Below are positions 45,782-56,317 of a DNA stretch of 64,000 bases, piece after piece. Each line of letters opens with the position of its first letter. Positions within the stretch are counted from its first letter, which is position 1. The notes below the pieces were generated by a model, which did not search any database, was not told where the DNA came from, and saw only the letters and a program-made list of their open reading frames with translations. Location of the stretch: positions 124,001-188,000 of the forward strand of contig CANDOC010000010.1 of the NCBI GenBank assembly GCA_947387575.1, given 5' to 3'. This stretch comes from Spongorhabdus nitratireducens (GTDB lineage: Bacteria > Pseudomonadota > Gammaproteobacteria > Pseudomonadales > Endozoicomonadaceae). A program made the position numbers and the translations under genes.

Positions 45782-46543
45782 TTAGACCGGGTTATCAATA
45801 TCAATAAACAGATGCTCAATACCACAGTCAGCAGCCAGCCAGTCACCGACAGCCTGAACCCCATACCTTTCTGTAGCATGATGCCCGGCAGCAATATAAT
45901 GAATGCCACACTCTCTGGCCGTGTGAACCGTCCGCTCTGAAATTTCACCACTGATAAAGGCATCCACGCCCAGTGCCAGTGCATGGTCGATATAATCCTG
46001 AGCGCCACCCGTACACCAGGCAATACGTTTCACCGGATGTTCTCCACCGGCAATTAACAGCGGCTCCCGGTTCAATCCTGAAGCAATCTGCTTTCCAAAA
46101 TCAGCCAGAGCAACAGGCTTATCCAGCTCACCTTCAAAGCCAATATTCTGGCGATTCTGGGGTTCCAGAGGCCCGGTAATTTTCCAGCCAAGGATATCTG
46201 CCAGTCTGGCGTTATTACCCATGGTCTGGTGAGCATCCAGCGGCAGGTGATATGCAATCAGGCTGATATCATGTTGCAGCAGTTTCTGAATCCGGCGGCG
46301 TTTCATTCCGGCAATGGCAGCATCTTCCCCTTTCCAGAAATAACCATGGTGCACCAGAATCGCGTCGGCTTGCTGCTCAACCGCGGCATCAATCAGTGAC
46401 TGACAGGCTGTCACCCCCGTAACCAGCCGTTTGATTTCTGACTTGCCTTCAACCTGTAAACCGTTCGGGCAGTAGTCGCGGTAGCGGTCCGACTCGAGTG
46501 TTGTGTCGAGTTTTTGAATCAGTTCACTCAGAGAAATTGCCAT
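45782..46543 (-). CDS. Nif3-like dinuclear metal-binding protein (YbgI family)
   Basis: A 253-residue Nif3/YbgI protein, a conserved family with a two-metal centre whose reaction is unclear. It shows LDTTLESDRYRDYCPNGLQVEG near 10-31 (given by its ends), the metal-binding HHGYFWKGE near 64-72, YHLPLDAHQTMGNN near 96-109, and the C-terminal HYIAAGHHATERYG with two more His ligands. It is divergent from the degS-like gene across a 138-bp gap, the same pairing as in Pseudomonas. Confidence 0.93.
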   Translation of the reverse strand: MAISLSELIQKLDTTLESDRYRDYCPNGLQVEGKSEIKRLVTGVTACQSLIDAAVEQQADAILVHHGYFWKGEDAAIAGMKRRRIQKLLQHDISLIAYHLPLDAHQTMGNNARLADILGWKITGPLEPQNRQNIGFEGELDKPVALADFGKQIASGLNREPLLIAGGEHPVKRIAWCTGGAQDYIDHALALGVDAFISGEISERTVHTARECGIHYIAAGHHATERYGVQAVGDWLAADCGIEHLFIDIDNPV

Positions 46544-46681
46544 GTTTATCTTGAATCCCGGTTTGAATCGTTTCAGCGGCTGATATTATACCAATCAGCG
46601 TTATTCGCCTCCGCCCCAACTGAGCGCTAGCGATTTATCAGTGAAAGCGTTGGATTTCCATTACTGCATTGGCAGAGGGAT

Positions 46682-47758
46682 ATGAAGAAATTTTTAACAT
46701 ATATTGGCATGCCTGCACTGGCAGGACTGGTAGTCGGCTTTCTGTTACTGCTATTGGTTCCCGAGTTTTCAGCGCCACTGAGGAATTATCTGGCAAGCCA
46801 GATTCCGGCAGCCCCCCAGGGCGATGTTGTGTCCTGGCGTGATGCCGTTGACCGGGCATCGCCTGCAGTTGTCAGCCTTTATTCACAGCGGCCACCATCA
46901 TCCAGCCGTTATCAAGAGTATCGTCCTCCCGCCAGCCTGGGTTCCGGCGTTATCGTCAAGGAAGATGGCTACATTCTGACCAACAACCATGTTGTTAACC
47001 GTGCCGGTCAGATTCTGGTAGCTCTGAAAGATGGCCGTGAAACCAGTGCCACCATCGTGGGCATTGATGCCGAAACTGATCTGGCCGTACTTAAAATCAA
47101 CCTCAGTGACGCCCCGGTCCTTCCGCTTGCAAATTCAGACCCGATGCGTACCGGTGATGTGGTACTTGCGATTGGTAACCCTTTCCGACTGGGACAGACA
47201 GTGACTCAAGGCATTGTCAGTGCCCGGGGAAGAGAACTTCGCCTGAATACCTATGAAGACTTTATTCAGACCGATGCAGCTATTAACCCCGGTAACTCCG
47301 GCGGTGCTCTGGTCGATGCTCGTGGTAACCTGATCGGTATCAGCACGGCTCTGCTGTCACGGGATGGTGGCAGTCAGGGGCTTGGCTTTGCCATCCCGTC
47401 CAATCTTGCCCGCTATGTGCTTGAGTCCATTATCAGTGAGGGTCGGGTTATTCGTGGCTGGCTGGGGATTGAATCCCAGCCGATAACGCCTGATCTGGCC
47501 AAAGCGCTGGGAGTTTCTCCAACTGATGGCATTATTATTGCCCGGGTTTATCCGGATACACCGGCCAGCCAGGCAGGCCTGCATCGTGGAGATGTTATCC
47601 TTTCCATTAATGGTCAGGGAGCAGGAGATCCCCGCAAGGTCATGAATCGTGTTGCTCTGCAGATGCCCGGTGACAAGATAAACATGCAGGTATTACGGGA
47701 TGGAGAAAAAAGAGAAGTCGAACTTGTTGTATCCGTTCGTCCCAATGTAGTTCAGTAA
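46682..47758 (+). CDS. algW: DegS/AlgW-type periplasmic serine protease
   Basis: A site-1-like protease that senses misfolded outer-membrane proteins and cuts the anti-sigma factor of the envelope stress sigma factor. The 358-residue protein has a single N-terminal membrane anchor (about 10-26), a trypsin-like domain with the triad His103, Asp133 and Ser206 (in NPGNSGGAL), and one PDZ domain (about 250-350, including RGWLGIESQPI). A single PDZ and an uncleaved anchor separate it from DegP. An AGAGGGA ribosome site precedes the ATG. Confidence 0.95.
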   Translation: MKKFLTYIGMPALAGLVVGFLLLLLVPEFSAPLRNYLASQIPAAPQGDVVSWRDAVDRASPAVVSLYSQRPPSSSRYQEYRPPASLGSGVIVKEDGYILTNNHVVNRAGQILVALKDGRETSATIVGIDAETDLAVLKINLSDAPVLPLANSDPMRTGDVVLAIGNPFRLGQTVTQGIVSARGRELRLNTYEDFIQTDAAINPGNSGGALVDARGNLIGISTALLSRDGGSQGLGFAIPSNLARYVLESIISEGRVIRGWLGIESQPITPDLAKALGVSPTDGIIIARVYPDTPASQAGLHRGDVILSINGQGAGDPRKVMNRVALQMPGDKINMQVLRDGEKREVELVVSVRPNVVQ

Positions 47759-47769
47759 ATCAGATAACC

Positions 47770-47803
47770 CTGCAGGTAAAAGACAAAACACTTTTACCTG
47801 CAG
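47770..47803. terminator. Hairpin between the degS-like gene and the hotdog gene
   Basis: A perfect 13-bp inverted repeat (47770-47782 and 47791-47803) with an 8-nt loop sits between the two convergent stop codons. Confidence 0.8.
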
Positions 47804-47820
47804 AACTTCCGGAATATTAA

Positions 47821-48261
47821 TTATTTCCTCTGACGCAGCTGATAGTGACCGGTTGTCACACTCACCACTTCACCCTCGGTATTTTTGAGTTCTGCTGATA
47901 GCGTAAATTCTGATTTGCCATTAGCTTTCGCTTCTGAACCAATCCGCTCAATTTCTTCAGCAGATAAAGACACTTCACAGGTAAGCGCAGTTGTAGCGGG
48001 CTTGAGAAACTGAATCGTCATCTCTTTCACAATCGGAAAGTAGCGTGTCATATCAAAGCTGGTCATGCACAGCACACCACCGGGAAGTTCACCCAATGTG
48101 AACTGAGCTCCGGCATACATAGTACCGATATGATTCAGATTGGGTTCCAGCGGAATTTCCAGTCGGGTTTTACCCGGCTCGGAAGCCAAAAGCTTGATTC
48201 CGCATCGCTCAACAAACGGAATGCCTTCTTCCACCAATTTTCTGACAAATTCAGCAGACAT
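47821..48261 (-). CDS. Hotdog-fold protein (DUF4442/YiiD-like)
   Basis: A 146-residue single-domain hotdog protein. The region NHIGTMYAGAQFTLGELPGG near 45-64 is the central helix pattern of the DUF4442/YiiD-type thioesterases, and the C-terminal ELKNTEGEVVSVTTGHYQLR is the last strand pair. The substrate is unknown. The start at 48261 is chosen for its AGAGAG site and because the frame above it overlaps the spacer to hisD. It lies 75 bp after hisD on the same strand, in the place where Pseudomonas carries hisC. Confidence 0.8.
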   Translation of the reverse strand: MSAEFVRKLVEEGIPFVERCGIKLLASEPGKTRLEIPLEPNLNHIGTMYAGAQFTLGELPGGVLCMTSFDMTRYFPIVKEMTIQFLKPATTALTCEVSLSAEEIERIGSEAKANGKSEFTLSAELKNTEGEVVSVTTGHYQLRQRK

Positions 48262-48336
48262 AGAATGCTCTCTTGTTGTTTTTATTGTTATTACGTGAAT
48301 GCCGGAGTTTCCCGGCACTCAGAGCAGGACAACAAA

Positions 48337-49653
48337 TTATTCAGAAATAATTCGATATTCAGCTGACCGGGCATGGGCTGTCAATGACTCACCTCGGGCC
48401 AGCACTGAAGCCACCTTGCCCATTTCCGAGGCGCCATCTGGAGCAAAGTGAATAATCGAACTTTTCTTCTGGAAGTCATAAACCCCCAACGGTGATGAAA
48501 AACGCGCAGTACCTGATGTTGGCAAGACATGGTTGGGCCCTGCACAGTAATCACCCAGCGCTTCAGCCGTATACCGTCCCATAAAGATAGCTCCGGCATG
48601 CCGTACACCATCCAGCCAGCTTTCCGGGTTTTCAACCGACAACTCCACATGCTCGGGTGCGATACGGTTAATCACAGCCAATGCTTCTTCCTTGCTGTTC
48701 ACCTTGATCAGGGCACCACGGCGGCTCATGGAGGCGGCAATAATATCTTTACGCTCCATGGACGGCAGCAGGCGTTCAATACTACGCTGCACCTGATCCA
48801 AGAAATCACCATCTTGAGAGATTAAAATCGCCTGCGCATCTTCGTCATGTTCAGCCTGGGAAAACAGATCCATGGCAACCCAGTCAGGATCGGTTTTGCC
48901 ATCGCAGACAACCAGTATTTCGGAAGGACCGGCAATCATGTCTATTCCGACCTGACCAAACACCTGTCGTTTCGCCGTAGCAACATAGATATTGCCGGGA
49001 CCGACGATTTTATCCACCCGGGGCACAGTTTCTGTACCATAGGCCAGTGCCGCTACAGCCTGCGCACCGCCAATAGTGAAAATGGTATCCACACCAGCAA
49101 CTCTGGCAGCTGCCAACACCATATCATTCAGTTCACCGTCAGGGGCCGGAACCACCATCACAACTTCATTAACGCCTGCCACCTTGGCAGGAATGGCATT
49201 CATCATCACGGAAGAGGGATAAGCAGCCTGACCTCCCGGCACATAAAGCCCGACACGGTCCAGCGGTGTGACTTTTTGCCCCAGTACCGTGCCATCGTCT
49301 TCCGTATATTGCCAGGATGTCTGCTTTTGCTTCTCGTGATACTGGCGAATACGTGACGCAGCTTTTTCCAGCGCTTCACGTTGCTCAAAACTGATTTTAT
49401 TCAACGCGGACTCAAGCCGTTCTTCGGTTATTTTCAGAGCCTGTACAGAATCAACTCTGAAGCGATCAAACCGTGCCGTGTAATCCAGCAGAGCCTTATC
49501 ACCCTGCTGGACAATAGCCGTAATTATGGCTGTTACCTGATCCTGCACCTGATGATCAGATACAGACTCCCACGCCAGTAGTTGGTTCAACTGTTGCCAG
49601 AACCGGGCATCAGAACTTTCAAGTCGCTGGGGCTCAGCGGCCACTTCACTCAT
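48337..49653 (-). CDS. hisD: Histidinol dehydrogenase
   Basis: This zinc enzyme catalyses the last two steps of histidine synthesis, from histidinol to histidine. The 438-residue protein has the NAD and substrate motifs of the family: [20 protein letters not shown], the [16 protein letters not shown] stretch, [12 protein letters not shown] and the C-terminal [15 protein letters not shown] plus [18 protein letters not shown], which carry zinc and catalytic His residues. It follows hisG after 38 bp and probably shares its message. Confidence 0.97.
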   Translation of the reverse strand: MSEVAAEPQRLESSDARFWQQLNQLLAWESVSDHQVQDQVTAIITAIVQQGDKALLDYTARFDRFRVDSVQALKITEERLESALNKISFEQREALEKAASRIRQYHEKQKQTSWQYTEDDGTVLGQKVTPLDRVGLYVPGGQAAYPSSVMMNAIPAKVAGVNEVVMVVPAPDGELNDMVLAAARVAGVDTIFTIGGAQAVAALAYGTETVPRVDKIVGPGNIYVATAKRQVFGQVGIDMIAGPSEILVVCDGKTDPDWVAMDLFSQAEHDEDAQAILISQDGDFLDQVQRSIERLLPSMERKDIIAASMSRRGALIKVNSKEEALAVINRIAPEHVELSVENPESWLDGVRHAGAIFMGRYTAEALGDYCAGPNHVLPTSGTARFSSPLGVYDFQKKSSIIHFAPDGASEMGKVASVLARGESLTAHARSAEYRIISE

Positions 49654-49691
49654 AGCCTGTCACTCCTGCAGTTGTTATCCGAAATCCAATA

Positions 49692-50369
49692 TCAGCATTC
49701 AGTCTGACGTTTTGCGATCACCGCAGCTTTGAGCTGCTCCAGCAATGAAGAGATACGCTGATGTCTTAATTTCATCGCTGCTTTATTGACTACCAGTCGC
49801 GAAGAAATATCCGCAATATGTTCTCTGGGCTCCAGCCCATTCGCTCTCAGCGTACCGCCGGTATCCACCACATCGACAATTTCATCAGCCAACCCAACCA
49901 ACGGTGCCAGTTCCATGGAACCGTAAAGCTTGATGATTTCGGCCTGACGTCCCTGGCTGGCATAGTATTTCTTGGCAATATTAACGAACTTGGTTGCGAC
50001 CTTGATGCGTCCTTCCGGCAGGATTTTGCCCACTGGCCCGGCAGTCATCAACTTGCAGCAGGCTATTTCCAGGTCCAACGGTTCGTACAGCGAAGGTGAG
50101 TTGTACTCCATCAGCACATCCTTGCCGGACACACCGATATCTGCAGCACCATGCTCCACATACGGCGGCACATCACTGGCCCTGACAATCAACAGCCTCA
50201 CACCCGGATCGGTAGTGGGGATAATCAGCTTGCGGGATTTATCAGGATCTTCTGCCGGTTCAATACCCGCGGCATGAAGCAGCGGCAGGGTATCTTTCAG
50301 AATACGGCCTTTGGACAGGGCGATGGTCAGCTGCTCTGCAGCATCCGACGGGGAGTTTGATAATTGCAT
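49692..50369 (-). CDS. hisG: ATP phosphoribosyltransferase, short form
   Basis: The first enzyme of histidine synthesis, joining ATP to PRPP. The 225-residue protein begins with [18 protein letters not shown] and has the PRPP-binding [17 protein letters not shown] near 160-176. Its length marks it as the short form (HisGS), which lacks the C-terminal regulatory domain and needs HisZ as its partner; hisZ is not in this window. It is followed by hisD and lies upstream of nothing else on its strand, separated from murA by a terminator. Confidence 0.95.
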   Translation of the reverse strand: MQLSNSPSDAAEQLTIALSKGRILKDTLPLLHAAGIEPAEDPDKSRKLIIPTTDPGVRLLIVRASDVPPYVEHGAADIGVSGKDVLMEYNSPSLYEPLDLEIACCKLMTAGPVGKILPEGRIKVATKFVNIAKKYYASQGRQAEIIKLYGSMELAPLVGLADEIVDVVDTGGTLRANGLEPREHIADISSRLVVNKAAMKLRHQRISSLLEQLKAAVIAKRQTEC

Positions 50370-50483
50370 GGTGATGTTTTTATATTCAACTGCACAGACT
50401 GCAAATCCGCAGGATTTGAGAGGTTATCGTAATTTTACTTATTGCAACAGCTTTTCACCTGCATTTTACCCTGCCAGAAACAA

Positions 50484-50508
50484 ATAAAGCCGGCTAGGCC
50501 GGCTTTAT
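50484..50508 (-). terminator. Terminator after murA
   Basis: A perfect 11-bp inverted repeat (50484-50494 and 50498-50508) with a 3-nt loop, followed on the minus strand by a U-rich stretch, lies about 30 bp beyond the murA stop. It separates murA from hisG. Confidence 0.85.
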
Positions 50509-50536
50509 GGGGAAGAGCGGTATCAGAAGGATACGA

Positions 50537-52052
<1,516 letters not shown>

Positions 52053-52250
52053 TTATAACCTCAGAGAATAAAATCATGATTCAGGGCGTGTATACCCCAT
52101 AACTACACTTCGTAGCTACGGCGGAAATCACGGCAGCAAATAAAGAGATAACGGCGAATAATATCTGACCTGTAAACCGCTGACCAGTTTCAAAGTGCGC
52201 CGTCGGCAGGAATCAAAATAAAAGTTTGCCCGAACAGGAAAAAGTGGTGA

Positions 52251-52550
52251 TTAATGCTCCAACACCAACAGATCATCGATACCGCTGAGTGTCACCAGAG
52301 ATAGCAGCTGACTACAGGGCTTGCGCAGAATGACACCAACCTGATGCTCACGGCCGTAACGGGTCCAGCTGAGAAAAACCGACAAGGCTGCACTGTCAAT
52401 CCGGGTCAGGCCCGACAGATCAACAATCATACGCTTGCGACCATGCATATGTGCCCGCCCCTCGGCCTCGACATAAACGGCCTGGTCGTGCTGCAAGTCA
52501 CCTTCAAGAATTAACTCACCCTCGGCACCGTGGTGAATCTGACAGGACAT
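52251..52550 (-). CDS. mlaB: MlaB, STAS-domain subunit of the phospholipid transporter
   Basis: A 99-residue cytoplasmic STAS-domain protein that binds the MlaF ATPase and is needed for Mla complex activity. It has the STAS core GRKRMIVDLSGLTRIDSAALSVFL near 56-79 (given by its ends), with the conserved Asp-Ser-Ala turn. I chose the ATG at 52550 because GGAG lies six bases upstream. The frame remains open to 52649 but that would overlap mlaC. It is the last gene of mlaFEDCB. Confidence 0.9.
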   Translation of the reverse strand: MSCQIHHGAEGELILEGDLQHDQAVYVEAEGRAHMHGRKRMIVDLSGLTRIDSAALSVFLSWTRYGREHQVGVILRKPCSQLLSLVTLSGIDDLLVLEH

Positions 52551-52614
52551 ACCGTGCTCCATTATGGGGGTGAATAGAGGTGTGACCGGTTCACACCCCG
52601 GAAGAGTAGGAAAA

Positions 52615-53361
52615 TCAGCCTGCAGCTGCGGCAGCAGGCTGAGCCTCATGTTGTTTTTCGATCTGCTTTTCAGTCTGCTGCTGGGACGACTTCATAATTT
52701 CATCCCAGTGTTCAATCACCTTATCCACACTGCCATAGCGCTGCATCGCATCATGGAACTGGTTTCTGAAGACAACACCGATATTGATGCCTTCAACCAC
52801 AATGTTCCGGACTTTCCACTCGCCATCGTCCGACATCATCGAGAAGGAAGCCTGGTAGCTGGATCCACTGGCAGTGGAGATCACCATTTCAACCGGAACG
52901 GAGCGCACCTTGCCGGCATTGTAATCTTCCAGGCTGGCTTTGGACGCGTCCTTAACCTCAATTTTTTCGTTCTGGTATTTCAGGATACCGCGACCATACA
53001 GTCGCATGGCACTGCTTTTAACCTTGGACTCAAACTCGTGAATCTTCGTTTCAGTGGTACGGTGGGCATATTTACCCATAACTCCACGGGCAAAAGATTC
53101 ACCGGCCACCTTGGGGGAAAGCGCTGTATCCAGATACTGAAACAGCTTGTCAGTATCCTTTTCGTACTCAGCCCGATTCTTATTGATATTGGCGATCAGT
53201 GCATCAGCCGTTTCACGCACCACAACGGCCGGATCGCCCTTTGCCGCTTCAGCTGCAGTCGTAACCTGTGCCACGACCAGCAACCCCAGACTAATAGCTT
53301 GAGCAGCCATCAGTGTTTTGAACGTCGACATCCACTTACCCGGAAATTTTATCCAGCGCAT
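52615..53361 (-). CDS. mlaC: MlaC, periplasmic phospholipid-binding shuttle
   Basis: A soluble periplasmic protein that carries phospholipids between the outer-membrane MlaA complex and the inner-membrane MlaFEDB complex. The 248-residue precursor has a signal peptide (hydrophobic core near 17-35, with Ala-rich end). The mature protein shows the family pattern: DTALSPKVAGESFARGVMG, then RLYGRGILKYQNEKIEV, the SGSSYQASFSMMSDDGEWKVRN beta region and GVVFRNQFHDAMQRYGSVD. The C-terminus is Gln/Ala-rich and unlike E. coli. Confidence 0.94.
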   Translation of the reverse strand: MRWIKFPGKWMSTFKTLMAAQAISLGLLVVAQVTTAAEAAKGDPAVVVRETADALIANINKNRAEYEKDTDKLFQYLDTALSPKVAGESFARGVMGKYAHRTTETKIHEFESKVKSSAMRLYGRGILKYQNEKIEVKDASKASLEDYNAGKVRSVPVEMVISTASGSSYQASFSMMSDDGEWKVRNIVVEGINIGVVFRNQFHDAMQRYGSVDKVIEHWDEIMKSSQQQTEKQIEKQHEAQPAAAAAG

Positions 53362-53415
53362 ATCTTCAGTCTCTCTTACCCTGTCAGTTCTGATACTACT
53401 ACTCTGATACTGCTA

Positions 53416-53922
53416 TCAGAAATTATCTGCCGAACCAGAGCCTGCTGTAGCGCCACTGTCACTGTTAACAGTATTCAACAGAAACTTGCCAATCAAATCT
53501 TCCAGAATCAGCGCTGACTGGGTATCTTCAATCCGGCCCTCAGGCTGGACAAAATCAACCTCACCACCCACGCTGATACCAATAAACTTCTCACCCAGCA
53601 GGCCGGCGGTCACAATCGCAGCGGTGCTATCGACCGGGATATTATCGATATTCTTGTCAATATCCATATCAACCCGCGCCATATAGGTGCGCTTGTCAAA
53701 CGTCACACTGACCACCCGCCCGATGGTAACACCGGACATGGAAACCTTTGCCCGGGGAGAAAGGGAGCCCACATTATCGAACATGGCATATATCCGGTAT
53801 GTCTGCCGGGCAGAATCCAGTGACAGGCCACTCACTTTCAGGGCCAGCAACAGCAGGGCCAGAATTCCGGCCAGCATGAACGCCCCTACACTGATCTCTA
53901 CGGTTCTCATCCGCATCTGCAT
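53416..53922 (-). CDS. mlaD: MlaD, MCE-domain subunit
   Basis: A 168-residue inner-membrane protein with one N-terminal membrane span (about 10-27) and an MCE domain (about 38-115; YRIYAMFDNVGSLSPRAKV, SMSGVTIGRVVSV). Its hexameric ring carries phospholipid across the periplasmic face of the Mla complex. The ATG at 53922 overlaps the mlaE stop by one base (TGATG), which decides the start over a TTG one codon upstream. Confidence 0.95.
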   Translation of the reverse strand: MQMRMRTVEISVGAFMLAGILALLLLALKVSGLSLDSARQTYRIYAMFDNVGSLSPRAKVSMSGVTIGRVVSVTFDKRTYMARVDMDIDKNIDNIPVDSTAAIVTAGLLGEKFIGISVGGEVDFVQPEGRIEDTQSALILEDLIGKFLLNTVNSDSGATAGSGSADNF

Positions 53923-54716
53923 CAATCTCCAAACATGACTGCCGTCAGGACAAAATCAAGGCCCAGTACGGCCAGCGATGAATAAACCACTGTCCGTGTG
54001 GTTGCCCGGCTGATTCCCTCTGATGTCGGGGTCGCATCATAGCCCTGGAATACAGAGATCCAGGTCACTACAGCACCGAACACCAGGCTTTTTATAATTC
54101 CGTCGCCCACATCACTCACGAAGTCGACGGAGTCCTTCATACTTGACCAGAAAGAGCCCTCATAGACTCCAAGCCAGTCAACACTCACCATGGCACCACC
54201 CAGAATACCCACCATGGTAAAAATCAGGGTTAACAGTGGCATTGAGATAAAGCCGGCCCAGAATCGGGGCGCAATAATGCGCTTGAGTGGATCGACTCCA
54301 ATCATTTCCAGACTTGATAACTGCTCGGTCGCTTTCATCAGGCCGATTTCGGCAGTCAGTGCCGAACCAGCACGACCGGCAAACAGCAGTGCCGTCACCA
54401 CCGGGCCCAACTCCCTGACCAGACTCAGTGCAACCATCTGCCCCACCGCCTCTTCCGATCCGTAACGAACCAGAATGTTATAGCCCTGCAACCCGAGTAC
54501 CATTCCGATAAACAACCCGGATACGGTAATGATAACCAGAGATAGCACCCCGACAGCATACAACTGTTTGATTAGCAGACCATATCCACCGCCACCGGCT
54601 GCCGGACGACCAAAAATCGCCTGTACCATAAACAGCCCGGAACGACCGATAGCCTGAACAAACCCCAGCCCGGAATGACCTACCTGCTGCAGGCGATCCA
54701 GCATTGGTTTCAGCAT
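53922..54716 (-). CDS. mlaE: MlaE, permease subunit
   Basis: The 264-residue membrane permease of the Mla ABC transporter. It has about five membrane segments, with [20 protein letters not shown] near 67-86 and [23 protein letters not shown] near 113-135, the latter being the family signature near the ATPase contact. An AGGAGG site precedes the ATG. It lies 12 bp after mlaF and overlaps mlaD by one base. Confidence 0.95.
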   Translation of the reverse strand: MLKPMLDRLQQVGHSGLGFVQAIGRSGLFMVQAIFGRPAAGGGGYGLLIKQLYAVGVLSLVIITVSGLFIGMVLGLQGYNILVRYGSEEAVGQMVALSLVRELGPVVTALLFAGRAGSALTAEIGLMKATEQLSSLEMIGVDPLKRIIAPRFWAGFISMPLLTLIFTMVGILGGAMVSVDWLGVYEGSFWSSMKDSVDFVSDVGDGIIKSLVFGAVVTWISVFQGYDATPTSEGISRATTRTVVYSSLAVLGLDFVLTAVMFGD

Positions 54717-54728
54717 GCTTTGCCTCCT

Positions 54729-55586
54729 TTACAAACCGATGCCACCTGCATCACCTCCCAACATATCCTGACGATAGTCTTTGGCCGGGAAATGGAACGG
54801 CACGGGGCCATCTGACAATCCCTGCATAAATTGTTTAACTCGTGGGTCATCTGACTGCAGCATTTCTTCAGGCTCGCCCTGACCAATCACTTTGCCGTCT
54901 GCAATCAGATACAGGTAATCTGAAATACTGGCCGTTTCATGCAGGTCATGAGATACCACAATGCTGGTAATACCCATCGCCTCATTCAGCCGCCGAATCA
55001 ACTGCACCAGCATACCCATGGCAATAGGATCCTGCCCGACAAAAGGCTCATCGTACATAATCATCTCGGGATCCAGAGCCACTGCACGTGCCAGCGCAAC
55101 CCGGCGCGACATACCACCGGAAAGCTCTGAGGGCATCAGGTTTCGGGCACCCCGAAGCCCCACTGCCTGCAGTTTCATCAACACAATATCGCGAATCATT
55201 GCCTCTGGCAGCCGGGTATGAATCCGCAGGGGAAAGGCGACATTTTCATAGACTGTCAGATCGGTAAACAGCGCTCCACTCTGAAACAGCATGCCCATCT
55301 TCCGTCTGACAGAAAACAGTTCGTCACGGCTGAGTTGCCCCATATTATGGCCGTCAACAATAACCTCTCCAGCATCCGGCCGGAGCTGGCGCCCGATAAG
55401 CCGCAGCAGGGTTGTTTTACCGGTACCGGACGGGCCCATGATGCCAACGACTTTGCCCCGGGGAATATTCAGATCAATATTGTCAAAAATAACCCGCTCG
55501 CCACGATGGAAAGTGAGCCCGCGAATCTCGATAAAGTTTTCGGATGCTGTACCGGACTGCTGTTGAGTCTCTACAGGCTGTTTCAT
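54729..55586 (-). CDS. mlaF: MlaF, ATP-binding subunit
   Basis: The ATPase of the Mla phospholipid transporter. The protein (285 residues from the chosen ATG at 55586) has Walker A GPSGTGKTT, the Q-loop in MLFQSGALFTDLTV, the signature ELSGGMSRRVALARA (Met instead of Gln as in MlaF), Walker B EMIMYDEPFVGQDP and the switch His in VVSHDLHE. An ATG 30 bp upstream (55616) is also possible. It is the first gene of mlaFEDCB. Confidence 0.95.
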   Translation of the reverse strand: MKQPVETQQQSGTASENFIEIRGLTFHRGERVIFDNIDLNIPRGKVVGIMGPSGTGKTTLLRLIGRQLRPDAGEVIVDGHNMGQLSRDELFSVRRKMGMLFQSGALFTDLTVYENVAFPLRIHTRLPEAMIRDIVLMKLQAVGLRGARNLMPSELSGGMSRRVALARAVALDPEMIMYDEPFVGQDPIAMGMLVQLIRRLNEAMGITSIVVSHDLHETASISDYLYLIADGKVIGQGEPEEMLQSDDPRVKQFMQGLSDGPVPFHFPAKDYRQDMLGGDAGGIGL

Positions 55587-55626
55587 TTGTGTCCAGGTCC
55601 TTTTCGTACGACGCATATTGCCTGAT

Positions 55627-56317
55627 CAGTGATCAGCAATGTCATATAATGCTCCGTGCAGGATTAAACCCGCCAAAAGGTTAGGTGATGCTGTTCAGGA
55701 AAAACTGTTGGAAAACTGCTGCAAGTTGCCTGCGGACACGACCAGCCGCCAGACCCGGCAACCCTTTATCTCCATCTACTGTTGTCATCCCTGTTATTTT
55801 TAGCAGCCGGCGTTGTATTCAGGTTACTGATTCGTACTCTGATATCCTGTCAGAAACACTTTCCCACTCTCTCGCGACTATTTCCAGTTCCAGCTCCGAA
55901 TAAAATTCCGGGTATAGTTTCGGATATAGCTCCGCTCTGAATACACGCCAATGCTTCAGCAATCTGATTCTGCATTATAATCATAAACAAGCAAAAAAAT
56001 AAGCACAGGCACTGAAGACACTGACTGTTTCCAGTAACCTCAAAAACAAGCACACGCTTAAGGAGTAAAACCTCGTCAAATCAGCGTGGATAGAATTTAG
56101 AAAAGTTCTGCTCATAAAATGATGTGACACCCGATGTGACGCAAATGTGAAGAGCAGAAACAATACTTCTTACTGTAAAAACAACCATCACATTAATTAC
56201 CTGCCAGACAACCTGCGATAATTCTCCACCAATAAACGACGCCAACTTATCTAGTGATACAATAACCGGGGTTAACAACAGGTTAACGAATCCAAATTCA
56301 ATGGAAACATATAAATA
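55627..56317. other. Long divergent intergenic region between mlaF and the exchanger gene
   Basis: Nearly 700 bp. A 71-codon frame starting at 55688 has a possible weak ribosome site but no recognisable features, so I do not call it. Other small frames are unconvincing. The region holds three ATGTGA repeats (56122-56150), a TGATACAAT extended -10-like element (56255-56263) and two GGTTAAC repeats (56270-56287) just upstream of the exchanger gene. Confidence 0.4.
56122..56150. repeat. Three ATGTGA direct repeats at 11-12 bp spacing
   Basis: ATGTGA occurs at 56122-56127, 56134-56139 and 56145-56150. The 12- and 11-bp spacings put the copies on about the same face of the helix, as for binding sites of an oligomeric regulator. 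They lie about 170 bp upstream of the exchanger start. Confidence 0.45.

Noticed and set aside
55688-55903. 71-codon frame in the mlaF-yrbG gap
   Set aside because: Only a weak ribosome site and a low-complexity Ser-rich end; no evidence of function.
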